The notes beneath the pieces were generated by a model that did no database searches, was not told where the DNA came from, and saw nothing but the letters and a program-made list of their open reading frames with translations. From Fodinibius sp964490705 (GTDB lineage: Bacteria; Bacteroidota; Rhodothermia; Balneolales; Balneolaceae), in assembly GCA_964490705.1 (NCBI GenBank), contig CAZBCG010000006.1, positions 1 to 64,000 of the forward strand: a stretch of 64,000 bases of DNA, read 5' to 3'. The position numbers and the translations under genes were made by a program. Every line of letters begins with the position of its first letter. Position 1 is the stretch's first letter. Shown piece by piece: positions 34,821 to 42,653 of the stretch.

Positions 34821-34974
34821 CTTGTTGAAAACTTTTTTCTGTGTGGTTTTGCGGTGTTAAGCAAAGGTGAAATCAATGTTAGCGCAGTATTATGTACTGT
34901 CAAGCACTTTTTGATAGAAATGTGTAAAAAATACTAATCGCATGCTACGCATGAAGTTACACTGTTTAGAGTGA

Positions 34975-34983
34975 TGTGGATAA
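34975..34983 (+). promoter_or_regulatory. DnaA box 2
   Basis: This is the second exact TGTGGATAA, in the same orientation as box 1, with T-rich and A-rich DNA directly to its right. Confidence 0.75.
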
Positions 34984-35072
34984 CTTTTTTATATGACCCC
35001 AATATTTTTTTGACATCTGCCTCTGAAATTATCATCTTCGTTCCACGCCAAATGAGGACAGCGCACAAATCG

Positions 35073-35081
35073 TGTGGATAA
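35073..35081 (+). promoter_or_regulatory. DnaA box 3
   Basis: This is the third exact TGTGGATAA, 54 nt before the dnaA start and close enough to act on dnaA transcription as well. Confidence 0.75.
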
Positions 35082-35134
35082 CTGCAAGCTTCCGAGCGTT
35101 TAATTATTAAATCTTTAGAGGAGGTCACGGGACG

Positions 35135-36586
35135 TTGAGTACAATTTCTGCCGATACTGCGTGGGAGCAGTGCTTAGAAATTATTAAGGACAATATCAGC
35201 TACCAAAAGTATAAGTCGTGGTTTGAGCCAATCACCCCGGTAAAGCTGAAAGACAATACGCTTACCATTGAAGTGCCCAGTCAATTTTGGTACGAATGGC
35301 TTGAAGAACATTACTATGGAATGCTGCGCTCTACCCTGGCAAAAGTACTGGGCGAAGAAGGCAAACTCGAGTATTCGATAGTGCTGGAAAAGTCTGACAA
35401 TGACACCGAAAACAAATCGGTGCGACTGCCCCAGCGACCCATGCCGCCGGACAGTAATCAGCAGCAGGATGTGAAGGGATATTCGGAATACAGCCCGGGC
35501 AAGATTGAGAATCCGTTTGTGATTCCGGGAATCCAAAAAACAAAGATCGATTCCAACCTAAACACCAATTATGTTTTTGATCGCTATATCGAAGGCGACT
35601 GTAATCGACTGGCGCGTTCGGCAGCCATGGCTATTGCTGAAAATCCGGGAAGCAATTCCTTCAATCCTTTTTTCATTTATGGGGGTACCGGTCTCGGCAA
35701 AACGCACCTGATTCAAAGCATCGGCAACAAGGTAAAGAAAGAACACGGCGACGATCTGGCCGTCCTTTATATAAGCTCCGAAAGTTTTACCAATGAATTT
35801 GTGCAGGCGATCCGAAACAACCGGGCCAGTGAATTTACGATGTTCTATCGCCAGATCGATGTGCTGATTGTCGATGACATTCAATTCTTTAGCGGCAAGG
35901 AAAAGACGCAGGAAGAGTTCTTCCATATTTTTAATGCGCTGCACCAGGATGGGAAACAGATTATCCTGAGCAGCGATCGTGCTCCGCGTGAAATTCCCGA
36001 TATTGAAGAACGACTTATTTCGCGTTTCAGCTGGGGACTGAGCGCCGACCTGCAGGTACCGGAATATGAAACTAGGTACGCCATCCTCGAGCGCAAAGCC
36101 AACGACAACGGTATTGAGCTGTCGCATGATGTACTCGAATTTATTGCTCACAACTTTAAGTCAAATGTGCGCGACCTCGAAGGCGCTATTATTAAACTGC
36201 TGGCTTTTGCTTCGCTGCAGCATGTGGATGAAATTGAACCGCAGATGGCCAAGCGCGTGCTCAAAGATATGATTCAGGAATCCCATACGACGATCTCGAT
36301 TGAACAGATCCAAAATTATGTATGCGATTATTTTGGGATCGACACCAATAAAGTGCGCGAAAAAACGCGCAAGCAAGAGATTGTGGAAGCGCGGCAGATT
36401 GCGATGTATTTGGCTAAACAGTTTACCGATTCCAGCCTAAAAACAATCGGACTTCACTTCGGAGGACGCGATCACTCCACGGTGATCCATGCTATTTCAA
36501 CGGTAGAAGAACGGATGCAGACCACGGCCAAACACAAACGCATTGTGGATGAGCTGCATCAAAAAATTGAAGTCTCTACGCTGTAA
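35135..36586 (+). CDS. dnaA: Chromosomal replication initiator DnaA (TTG start)
   Basis: The initiator ATPase binds DnaA boxes and opens the origin. The start is TTG 35135, supported by a perfect AGGAGGT ribosome-binding site about 10 nt upstream. The 483-residue protein has domain I (WEQCLEIIKDNISYQKYKSWF), a variable linker, Walker A GGTGLGKTHL (about 183-192) and Walker B VLIVDDIQFF. Sensor motifs and the domain IV signature GGRDHSTVIHAI near the C-terminus complete it. folB follows after 2 nt. Confidence 0.97.
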   Translation: MSTISADTAWEQCLEIIKDNISYQKYKSWFEPITPVKLKDNTLTIEVPSQFWYEWLEEHYYGMLRSTLAKVLGEEGKLEYSIVLEKSDNDTENKSVRLPQRPMPPDSNQQQDVKGYSEYSPGKIENPFVIPGIQKTKIDSNLNTNYVFDRYIEGDCNRLARSAAMAIAENPGSNSFNPFFIYGGTGLGKTHLIQSIGNKVKKEHGDDLAVLYISSESFTNEFVQAIRNNRASEFTMFYRQIDVLIVDDIQFFSGKEKTQEEFFHIFNALHQDGKQIILSSDRAPREIPDIEERLISRFSWGLSADLQVPEYETRYAILERKANDNGIELSHDVLEFIAHNFKSNVRDLEGAIIKLLAFASLQHVDEIEPQMAKRVLKDMIQESHTTISIEQIQNYVCDYFGIDTNKVREKTRKQEIVEARQIAMYLAKQFTDSSLKTIGLHFGGRDHSTVIHAISTVEERMQTTAKHKRIVDELHQKIEVSTL

Positions 36587-36588
36587 CA

Positions 36589-36948
36589 ATGGATACCCTG
36601 ACGCTCAAAGGCCTCCGCTTTCGGGCCAAGCACGGATATTATCAGCAGGAACGCGAAGAGGGGAATGATTTTGAAGTCGATCTCGTATTCTCGGCCGACC
36701 TGCAACAGGCCGGCGAAAAGGATGCTCTCGGCGATACCATTGATTATCAAAAAGCAGAACAGATAGCAGCATCGGTGATGAACGGTCCGTCGGTGAAGCT
36801 GATTGAAACCCTGGCGAAACGGATCGGCGATGCGCTGTTTGAGCAATTTCCCCGGATCGTGCAGCTGGATGTGGCTGTGCGAAAGCTCACCCCTCCCCTC
36901 GAAACAGAAACCGCACACTCCGAAATTCGCATGACATGGCAACGGTAG
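36589..36948 (+). CDS. folB: Dihydroneopterin aldolase
   Basis: FolB cleaves dihydroneopterin to 6-hydroxymethyl-dihydropterin in folate synthesis. The 119-residue length and the segments LKGLRFRAKHGYYQQEREEGNDFEVDLVF, DTIDYQ and LIETLAKRIGDALF fit the family. The gene overlaps folK by 13 nt, so the two consecutive folate enzymes are coupled, in an operon headed by dnaA. Confidence 0.95.
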   Translation: MDTLTLKGLRFRAKHGYYQQEREEGNDFEVDLVFSADLQQAGEKDALGDTIDYQKAEQIAASVMNGPSVKLIETLAKRIGDALFEQFPRIVQLDVAVRKLTPPLETETAHSEIRMTWQR

Positions 36949-37424
36949 CGGTGGCACTGGGTTCGAATGTGGGCGATCGGCAGCAGCATCTGACGGATGC
37001 CCGGGAGTTTTTGGAGGAGCTTTCGGAGGAGCCAATTACACAGTCGGCTATTTATATTACCGAGCCGGTGGGTCCTTCGACGCGCGATTTTTACAATGCG
37101 CTGGTGGTGATGGAGAGCTCGCTGGAGCCGAAGCCGCTGATCAAAACCTTCAAAACCTTTGAAAAAGAGCACGGGCGTTCGGGCGATCAGCCGCGGTGGA
37201 GTGCACGCACGATCGATCTCGACATTATTTCGTATGACGACTTGGTGATTCAAACCGATACTCTTATCATTCCGCATCCGGAATACGGCAAGCGATTGTT
37301 TGTGCTGGAACCGCTGAAGGAGGTTATGCCCCAATGGAAAGATCCGAAGTCGGGGACGCCTGTCGAACAACTTATTGCTGAGGCTGAAAACCTGAGAGTT
37401 CAGAAAACAGATCTGCGTTGGTAA
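36936..37424 (+). CDS. folK: 6-hydroxymethyl-7,8-dihydropterin pyrophosphokinase
   Basis: HPPK transfers pyrophosphate from ATP to hydroxymethyl-dihydropterin. The 162-residue protein starts with VAVALGSNVGDR and contains SAIYITEPVGPSTRDFYNALVVMES. It also has the active-site signature RWSARTIDLDIISY and IPHPEYGKRLFVLEPL. The start overlaps the end of folB. Confidence 0.96.
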   Translation: MATVAVALGSNVGDRQQHLTDAREFLEELSEEPITQSAIYITEPVGPSTRDFYNALVVMESSLEPKPLIKTFKTFEKEHGRSGDQPRWSARTIDLDIISYDDLVIQTDTLIIPHPEYGKRLFVLEPLKEVMPQWKDPKSGTPVEQLIAEAENLRVQKTDLRW

Positions 37425-37426
37425 CC

Positions 37427-38074
37427 ATGAAAAATGAATTCGAATTTATTGCAATTGAAGGCGTCATCGGGGTGGGCAAAACCTCGCTGGCGAAACTGCT
37501 CACCGAACGTCACGATGCGCGGCTGGTGCTCGAAGAGTTTGACGAAAATCCCTTTCTGCCGAAATTTTATAAGGATCGGGAGCGCTATGCTTTTCCCACA
37601 CAGATGTCGTTTTTGGCCAGCCGATTTAAGCAGCAGCAGAAAATGCTGAACAAGGATCTGTTCCAGCAAATGACGATTTCGGACTATATTTTTGAGAAGG
37701 ACCGCATTTTTGCACGCCTGAACCTGCAGGATGATGAGCTGGCACTCTACGATTCCATTTACAATATCATGACGGGCATTTCGGCGACGCCCGATCTGGT
37801 GATTTACCTGCAGTCGAATGTGGATCGGCTGATGAAAAACATCCGCGAGCGCGACCGGGAATATGAACGTCAAATTACGCGCGACTATCTGCAGGAACTG
37901 AGTGATGCCTACAACAATTTTTTCCATCACTACAATAAATCACCGCTGATGATCATTAATACATCTGAAATCGATTTCGTTAGTAACAAAAAACACTTAG
38001 ATTACATCGAAGAACAGATTTTTAATCAGCCTGTTCGCGGTAATACGCATATTCATATTATTCCTGACGACTAG
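37427..38074 (+). CDS. Deoxynucleoside kinase family protein
   Basis: The 215-residue P-loop kinase (ATG 37427, 2 nt after folK) has Walker A EGVIGVGKTSLA, the DYIFEKDRIFA segment with the Asp-Arg pair of deoxynucleoside kinases, and the LID-like arginine cluster RERDREYERQI. It should phosphorylate deoxyadenosine/deoxyguanosine or a related nucleoside in salvage. Such kinases regularly follow folK in Bacteroidota. Substrate preference is not visible. Confidence 0.9.
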   Translation: MKNEFEFIAIEGVIGVGKTSLAKLLTERHDARLVLEEFDENPFLPKFYKDRERYAFPTQMSFLASRFKQQQKMLNKDLFQQMTISDYIFEKDRIFARLNLQDDELALYDSIYNIMTGISATPDLVIYLQSNVDRLMKNIRERDREYERQITRDYLQELSDAYNNFFHHYNKSPLMIINTSEIDFVSNKKHLDYIEEQIFNQPVRGNTHIHIIPDD

Positions 38075-38076
38075 AA

Positions 38077-38370
38077 ATGTTTTTACGCACGCTCTTATTT
38101 TTTGTGGTGATGTATTTGCTGGTGAAAATCATCAGCCGCTTCTTTCTGAAATCACGCGGTGGCCAAAAGCATCGCGGTGGGGTCAACTTTTTCTATCGCA
38201 CCTTTCAACAGATGGCCCAGCAGCAACAGCAGAATCAACAGCGCCAAGACCGGCAAAACCCGAATAATCAATCTACCAGCGACGGACCACAACGATTCGA
38301 GGGGATTGAAGAGGCCGAATTTGAAGAGATTACCGATGAGGAAAAATCCTCGTCCAATTCGTCTGATTAA
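38077..38370 (+). CDS. Small membrane protein, DUF4834-like
   Basis: The 97-residue protein has one N-terminal transmembrane helix (about 4-22), a basic Gly-rich patch, a Gln/Asn-rich linker and an acidic motif (FEGIEEAEFEEITDEE). This matches the layout of DUF4834 proteins of Bacteroidota. Function is unknown. It follows the kinase gene by 2 nt. Confidence 0.7.
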   Translation: MFLRTLLFFVVMYLLVKIISRFFLKSRGGQKHRGGVNFFYRTFQQMAQQQQQNQQRQDRQNPNNQSTSDGPQRFEGIEEAEFEEITDEEKSSSNSSD

Positions 38371-38454
38371 CGCCCAAACTTTGCTTATCTTTGGGGCGAA
38401 ATCACGTTGATTTATATCTTTTACATCAAAACTAACTCGAAAGCAGTTTTACGC

Positions 38455-39000
38455 ATGAATTTTGAAGAACAGCTCGAAGAAGGATTAGCCCTTTTGCACG
38501 AAGGCGACTACGATCACGCGCTCGATATTTCGCATCAGCTCCAGAAGATGGAGCCGGAGTCGGCCGACGGATACCACCTGGAAGGCATGGTGTTTCAAAA
38601 GCTGAACCAGTGGGAAAAAAGCATTGAAGCGCTCGACAAAGCGGTTGAGCTCGAAGATCAGAACAGCGGCTATCACAACCTGCGTGGATTTGCGAATCTT
38701 CAGCTCGAAAACCTGGATCTGGCTATCGAAGATTTTGAAAAGGCTATTGATCTGGATGATTCGCCCGCAGCTCACCGCAACAAGGTGCTGCACATGATCA
38801 TGAGCGACAACGGCAACGAGGCTATTGAATATTTGCTGAATCGCATTAAGCAAAATCCAAAGGATGTCGAAAACTGGATTCTGATGGGCGACCTGATGCA
38901 GCGTGCGGGACAAGGCGCCAAGGCCAAAACCTATTACGAGCAGGCCAGCAAAATGGATCCCGAAAACGAATACGTGAAGGAGCAGCTCTCCGAGATGTAA
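38455..39000 (+). CDS. TPR repeat protein
   Basis: The start is taken at ATG 38455 (MNFEEQLEEG), because the longer frame from TTG 38407 adds an unrelated tail. The 181-residue product is built of about four to five tetratricopeptide units (ALDISHQLQKMEPESADGYHLEGMVFQKLNQWEKSIEALDKAVEL and following). There is no signal peptide, so it is likely a cytoplasmic scaffold. A TATCTTTG -7-like box at 38386-38393 could give it its own promoter. A heptamer array starts 9 nt after the stop. Confidence 0.85.
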   Translation: MNFEEQLEEGLALLHEGDYDHALDISHQLQKMEPESADGYHLEGMVFQKLNQWEKSIEALDKAVELEDQNSGYHNLRGFANLQLENLDLAIEDFEKAIDLDDSPAAHRNKVLHMIMSDNGNEAIEYLLNRIKQNPKDVENWILMGDLMQRAGQGAKAKTYYEQASKMDPENEYVKEQLSEM

Positions 39001-39009
39001 ATCTTCTCT

Positions 39010-39147
39010 AAATCACAAATGACAACGTTCAAATAACAAATTATTAGTTGTTATTTTTTGCCGTAAAGCGCTATATTTGAAGTCTTCAAATTTCACTATA
39101 GCACTTTCTCTGCTGTTTGATATTTGTTCTTTTGTAATTTGTGATTT
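39010..39147. repeat. Paired inverted heptamer arrays flanking 75 bp
   Basis: The left arm has four 7-bp units from 39010 (AAATCAC, AAATGAC, AACGTTC, AAATAAC). The right arm (39113-39147) has five units which, read on the opposite strand, begin AAATCAC, AAATTAC. The outermost units are perfect inverted copies of each other. The element lies between the TPR gene and tRNA-Leu. Confidence 0.75.
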
Positions 39148-39156
39148 TAAAGTATC

Positions 39157-39242
39157 GCCCTGGTGGCGGAATTGGTAGACGCGCTGGCTTGAGGGGTCAG
39201 TTCCCATTTTCGGGAGTGCTAGTTCGACTCTAGTCCAGGGCA
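39157..39242 (+). tRNA. tRNA-Leu (GAG anticodon)
   Basis: The acceptor GCCCTGG (39157-39163) pairs with CCAGGGC (39235-39241), with discriminator A. The anticodon arm is CTGGC-TTGAGGG-GTCAG with anticodon GAG. A long variable arm (class II) and a T-arm GTTCGACTC follow. CCA is not encoded. A terminator hairpin follows. Confidence 0.95.
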
Positions 39243-39245
39243 CTC

Positions 39246-39286
39246 AAACCCTTGTATCCAACTGAAGGATGCAAGGGTTTTTGTTT
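39246..39286 (+). terminator. Rho-independent terminator after tRNA-Leu
   Basis: The arms AAACCCTTG-ATCC and GGAT-CAAGGGTTT form a stem of about 13 bp with one mismatch. It is followed by a T-rich tract, 4 nt after the tRNA. Confidence 0.85.
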
Positions 39287-39299
39287 TTGGGACCTTGCC

Positions 39300-39633
39300 C
39301 TACTCCACCGAACACCCACCCGAAAATCCTTCCGCAGAAAAGCTGGTGCTGAAGCTTCCGAATTTATCTTCATAGATGGCGCGCAGTTCCAGGTTATGCT
39401 GTCCGCAGCGTTTGGGTGAGCAGTATTCCAGCACATAAAAGGAATTGGGTTCGGCTTCCAGTCGCTCGGCCACAGTGGTAAACGAATCGTTGAGCTCCGG
39501 AGAATCCTGCGCCAGCTCAACACCGTCTTTGCCCACCTACTCCAGCACGTTCTGGATGATCTCTCCGTCAAACCAATAGTAAAATCAGAGCCGTAATTTG
39601 TTTCCCTTCCTCATCTAGGACTTGCAGTTGATC
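39300..39633 (-). pseudogene. Decayed gene remnant, unknown family
   Basis: On the minus strand the last 79 codons read as a normal protein C-terminus (ELNDSFTTVAERLEAEPN..., ending GGCSVE). The same frame continues upstream through a TAG (39537-39539) with coding-like sequence FYYWFDGEIIQNVLE, then meets a TGA (39585-39587). Beyond that, coding character moves to another frame (DQLQVLDEEGKQITAL). Two stops and a frameshift indicate a degraded gene, of which only the 3' part remains. No family is recognised. Confidence 0.6.
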
Positions 39634-39689
39634 CCCACTCTTTCCACATTATATTCGGTTATGGTCACAACAATAGGATAAATGTAATC

Positions 39690-40067
39690 ATGGATGAACA
39701 AGAGAGAAAAAAGCTGGCTAAAAAACGCAGGCAAGAGCAAAAAGAAAAGGAGTTTACCAATAGCATCGCCAAGTATTTAAAGGTCGAGGATCGGAACAAT
39801 GATCTTAAAGCAATCGGCGGGGAGAATGAAAACCGGTATGCAGAAGCCCTGATCCTCTTTTTCGGCACGCTGACTCCCCTTTATATCTTCATCTTCTTGC
39901 CATTCTGGACGATCAACTTTTTATATGGGGATGATCTAAGCCAAGTCGGTATTCATCTCGGTGCTTTTATTCCCTACTTGCATTCTTGCATCTGGCTGGG
40001 AGCAGGCATTGGGATTTATCGTCGAGAATCATTACTTGATACATTTTTTGATTACTTCACAAACTAA
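39690..40067 (+). CDS. Small two-helix membrane protein, paralog A
   Basis: The 125-residue protein begins with a highly charged helix (DEQERKKLAKKRRQEQKEKE), then a linker and two hydrophobic segments (about 51-76 and 88-110). No known family is recognised. It is a diverged tandem copy of the next gene, 13 nt downstream: both share the charged N-terminus, an FFGT(L)xPLY segment in the first helix and a (Y)R(R)E(Q)S(L/V)LD motif after the second. Confidence 0.75.
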   Translation: MDEQERKKLAKKRRQEQKEKEFTNSIAKYLKVEDRNNDLKAIGGENENRYAEALILFFGTLTPLYIFIFLPFWTINFLYGDDLSQVGIHLGAFIPYLHSCIWLGAGIGIYRRESLLDTFFDYFTN

Positions 40068-40080
40068 ACATTACAGTAGG

Positions 40081-40455
40081 ATGGACGAAGAAGAGAGACA
40101 AAAACTGATTGAACAACGCCGAAGAGAACAAAAGGAGAAAGAACTGCAAAATGATCTCCACAGAGATCTAAAAATGGAATCATTAAAAAAAGAAATTAAG
40201 TCGATACGGGATGAAAATGACAATAAATTTCTGACCGGCCTTATTATCTTTTTCGGTACGCTCCTTCCGCTGTATTTGTTTGTATTTGGATCTTTCTTCC
40301 TATTCAATGTTTTCTTTGCAACGATGCTGGGCATGTTGGGAATTAGCCTGGGTTGGCTGCCTCCGTTTTTACATGCCGCCATCTGGTTTGCCTCCATTTA
40401 CAGTGTGTACCGGGAGCAATCCGTGCTCGACATCCTGATAGAAAGAGTTTCCTGA
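40081..40455 (+). CDS. Small two-helix membrane protein, paralog B
   Basis: The 124-residue product starts at ATG 40081, matching the start of its upstream paralog (MDEEERQKL versus MDEQERKKL). It has the charged N-terminal helix, then two membrane segments (about 50-78 and 84-106) and YREQSVLDIL near the end. The tandem arrangement points to local duplication. Function is unknown. Confidence 0.75.
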   Translation: MDEEERQKLIEQRRREQKEKELQNDLHRDLKMESLKKEIKSIRDENDNKFLTGLIIFFGTLLPLYLFVFGSFFLFNVFFATMLGMLGISLGWLPPFLHAAIWFASIYSVYREQSVLDILIERVS

Positions 40456-40532
40456 TAGGTAACTATACAATCACAACATTTTTTAATTATGTTACCGGCT
40501 ATTGTGTTTGATACTTAACTGACGATCTACCT

Positions 40533-40997
40533 ATGGAACGCTACACCAAGTCGTACGAAGTCATCTGGGCCGATATGGATCCCAACCGGCACATGCGGCA
40601 CTCGGTCTATAATGATTATGCAGCCCAAACCCGCGTGGCGATGTTCAAGGATTTTGGACTTTCTATGCAAGAGATCTCCACCATGGGTCTCGGCCCTATC
40701 TTATTTCGCGAAGAAACCAAATTTTTTAAAGAGATTGGACTCTCCGAAGAAATAACCGTCAGTTGCCAACTGCAAAAAATGCGTAAAGACGGCAGCCGCT
40801 GGACATTTCTGCATGAAATATTTAGGCAGAACGGCGCCAAGGCAGCACAAATTACCGTTGACGGGGCCTGGCTAAATCTCGATACCAGGAAGCTCGGAAC
40901 TCCTGCCAAAGAACTGATGGATATCATACATCAATTTCCACGCACCGACAATTTCGAATGGCTCCCCGAAGCACAGGAACCATCAAAAAACGAATAA
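40533..40997 (+). CDS. Acyl-CoA thioesterase (4HBT hot-dog fold)
   Basis: The 154-residue protein has the 4-hydroxybenzoyl-CoA thioesterase signature WADMDPNRHMRHSVYNDYA (residues 12-30), with the usual catalytic Asp in this segment. The GLGPILFREETKFFKEIGLSEEITV strand-helix part follows. It should hydrolyse acyl- or aroyl-CoA. It is 6 nt before a CsaA-like gene. Confidence 0.85.
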   Translation: MERYTKSYEVIWADMDPNRHMRHSVYNDYAAQTRVAMFKDFGLSMQEISTMGLGPILFREETKFFKEIGLSEEITVSCQLQKMRKDGSRWTFLHEIFRQNGAKAAQITVDGAWLNLDTRKLGTPAKELMDIIHQFPRTDNFEWLPEAQEPSKNE

Positions 40998-41003
40998 TGG
41001 ATT

Positions 41004-41342
41004 ATGGACACGATCAGCTGGGATGAGTTCGAAGCTGTTGAAATGCGGGTAGGCACAATTATCGAAGCCGAGGCATTCCCCGAAGCCCGACAGCCGGCCT
41101 ACAAACTCCGCGTAGATTTTGGCGATGACATCGGCATCAAAAAAAGCAGTGCACAGATTACTGATCTGTACGATATTGAAGATCTCGTTGGCAAACAGGT
41201 TGTTGGCGTTGTAAACTTTCCGCCCAAACAGATTGGACCAATTATATCGGAGTGCCTGGTTACCGGTTTTTATCGGCAAGGAGAAGAAGTGGTGCTCGCG
41301 GTTCCGGATCAAGAGGTACCCAACGGCTCAAAACTGTGCTGA
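41004..41342 (+). CDS. tRNA-binding domain protein (CsaA-like)
   Basis: The 112-residue protein is a stand-alone tRNA-binding (EMAP/CsaA) domain: FEAVEMRVGTIIEAEAFPEARQPAYKLRVDFG, GIKKSSAQIT, and QVVGVVNFPPKQIGPIISECLVTGF match CsaA. In Bacillus, CsaA acts as a chaperone that binds tRNA-like structures and helps export. The same general role is likely, but it rests on family only. Confidence 0.92.
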   Translation: MDTISWDEFEAVEMRVGTIIEAEAFPEARQPAYKLRVDFGDDIGIKKSSAQITDLYDIEDLVGKQVVGVVNFPPKQIGPIISECLVTGFYRQGEEVVLAVPDQEVPNGSKLC

Positions 41343-41425
41343 TCATTTCTATTGTGAAGTGGCCTGCAACAAAATCATTTTTTACCATGTACAAGGATGA
41401 CGTTTGATGAATAAATCAGATTGCC

Positions 41426-42223
41426 ATGATGCGAACACTCCTTTGCATACTGCTACTGCTTGGCCTGTGTATGATGGGAAATGCACAGCATATTGTGGTA
41501 CGTCCCGAGAGCAGCAACGATACGCTGTCATTTCATGCACAAAATGATTTACCCTGCCCCATCACCTTATCTGCATCCTCAAAACCACTGGATACAACCT
41601 TTACCGCCTATATACCCGATGGACAAGAACGCATGCTGTTTCGCTGGCCCAATCCCCAAGACACGTTAATGACCAAACTCGAACAGACGCTTAATTACAA
41701 CTACATTTTGGGTGATCCCGATGCCGTCCATGACGACCGGTATGAATATAACCTGCCGTTCCCAGAGGGTAAGTCACACGTACTTACTCAGGGTAATAAA
41801 ACCGACCACACCCACAATACCAAGATCGCAAACTATGCGTTTGATTTTGCCATGCCGAAAGGAAGTTATGTTGCTGCTGCGCGCGGCGGTATTGTCGGAT
41901 TTGTGGAGGAAAACAACGAGATTGGCGGGGAAGATATAACCCTGATGAACAAGAGCAATCGCATTATGGTCTGTCATGATGATGGAACCATTGCCGCCTA
42001 TGCTCATCTTAAGAAAAACGGCGCCATTGTTGAAGTGGGCGACCGCGTATTTGCCGGTCAGGTTATCGGGCTCAGTGGCAACACCGGATTTACAACTTCG
42101 CCGCACCTGCACTTTACCGTGCTTATTGCCGATCGCTCCATTCCCATTCGTTTTCGCAACGAATACACCATACTTTACGAGGGGCAAACATATCCGACCG
42201 ACGACAATACAACCTCAAATTAA
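41426..42223 (+). CDS. Secreted M23 family metallopeptidase (LytM-like)
   Basis: The 265-residue protein starts with a signal peptide (cleavage around GNAQ, residues 18-21). The peptidase domain (about 115-240) has zinc-ligand candidates His130/Asp140 in the HTHN...YAFDFAMPKG segment and His229 in PHLHF, with His194 (AYAHL) as catalytic. These enzymes cut peptidoglycan cross-links. The N-terminal domain (about 22-110) is unclassified. A periplasmic cell-wall role is inferred. Confidence 0.9.
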   Translation: MMRTLLCILLLLGLCMMGNAQHIVVRPESSNDTLSFHAQNDLPCPITLSASSKPLDTTFTAYIPDGQERMLFRWPNPQDTLMTKLEQTLNYNYILGDPDAVHDDRYEYNLPFPEGKSHVLTQGNKTDHTHNTKIANYAFDFAMPKGSYVAAARGGIVGFVEENNEIGGEDITLMNKSNRIMVCHDDGTIAAYAHLKKNGAIVEVGDRVFAGQVIGLSGNTGFTTSPHLHFTVLIADRSIPIRFRNEYTILYEGQTYPTDDNTTSN

Positions 42224-42236
42224 ATCTACTTTTTTG

Positions 42237-42653
42237 ATGAACGACCAAGAAGCTGTACGATCTGTCATCGAATCTTTTTTCACTGCCATGGATGAACAGG
42301 ATCTCGAAACTATTTCTCAAATTACTGCTCATGATGCCAAAATGGTCAATATCGGCACCGACACAGACGAATATTGGGTGGGATGGGAAGTAATGAAAAA
42401 TGATACCATTGCCATGTTTAAATCTATGAAATCCTACAACGTATCCCGCCGCGAAGAAATCATCAATATTTCGGAATCGGGTACCGTCGCTTGGTTTTCA
42501 TTTATTATGGATTCCGAAGTTGAAACGACTGATGACCACTATACCACAGAAAATGCCCGCTTTTCCGGCGTCATGGAAAAAAGAAATGGACAGTGGGTAT
42601 TCGTACAATCCCATCTGTCCATTCCGCAAAGTCAACAAGCGGTGGAGTATTAA
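42237..42653 (+). CDS. SnoaL/NTF2-like protein
   Basis: The 138-residue cytoplasmic protein (start ATG 42237) has the NTF2-like cone: EAVRSVIESFFTAMDEQDLETISQITAHDAKMVNIG, the YWVGWEVM helix and TVAWFSFIMDSEVET, ending in WVFVQSHLSIP. Such proteins serve as isomerases, hydrolases or ligand binders, and no catalytic set can be named. The end overlaps the convergent aldo/keto reductase gene by 4 nt. A second NTF2-like gene is at 56148. Confidence 0.85.
   Translation: MNDQEAVRSVIESFFTAMDEQDLETISQITAHDAKMVNIGTDTDEYWVGWEVMKNDTIAMFKSMKSYNVSRREEIINISESGTVAWFSFIMDSEVETTDDHYTTENARFSGVMEKRNGQWVFVQSHLSIPQSQQAVEY

Larger units (their letters stand above)
34739..35134. other. Probable replication origin (oriC) upstream of dnaA
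   Basis: The 396-bp gene-free stretch between prmC and dnaA holds three perfect DnaA boxes, all as TGTGGATAA on the plus strand (34812, 34975, 35073). AT-rich runs occur between and after them (around 34924-34936 and 34985-35013). Genes to the left (eno, recF) and right (dnaA onward) largely diverge from this point. This could be oriC or dnaA autoregulation, or both; I cannot compute GC skew here. Confidence 0.65.

Noticed and set aside
39010..39147. Insertion-sequence or MITE termini around 75 bp
   Set aside because: The inverted ends are period-7 units like those at other loci, with no target-site duplication and no transposase remnant.
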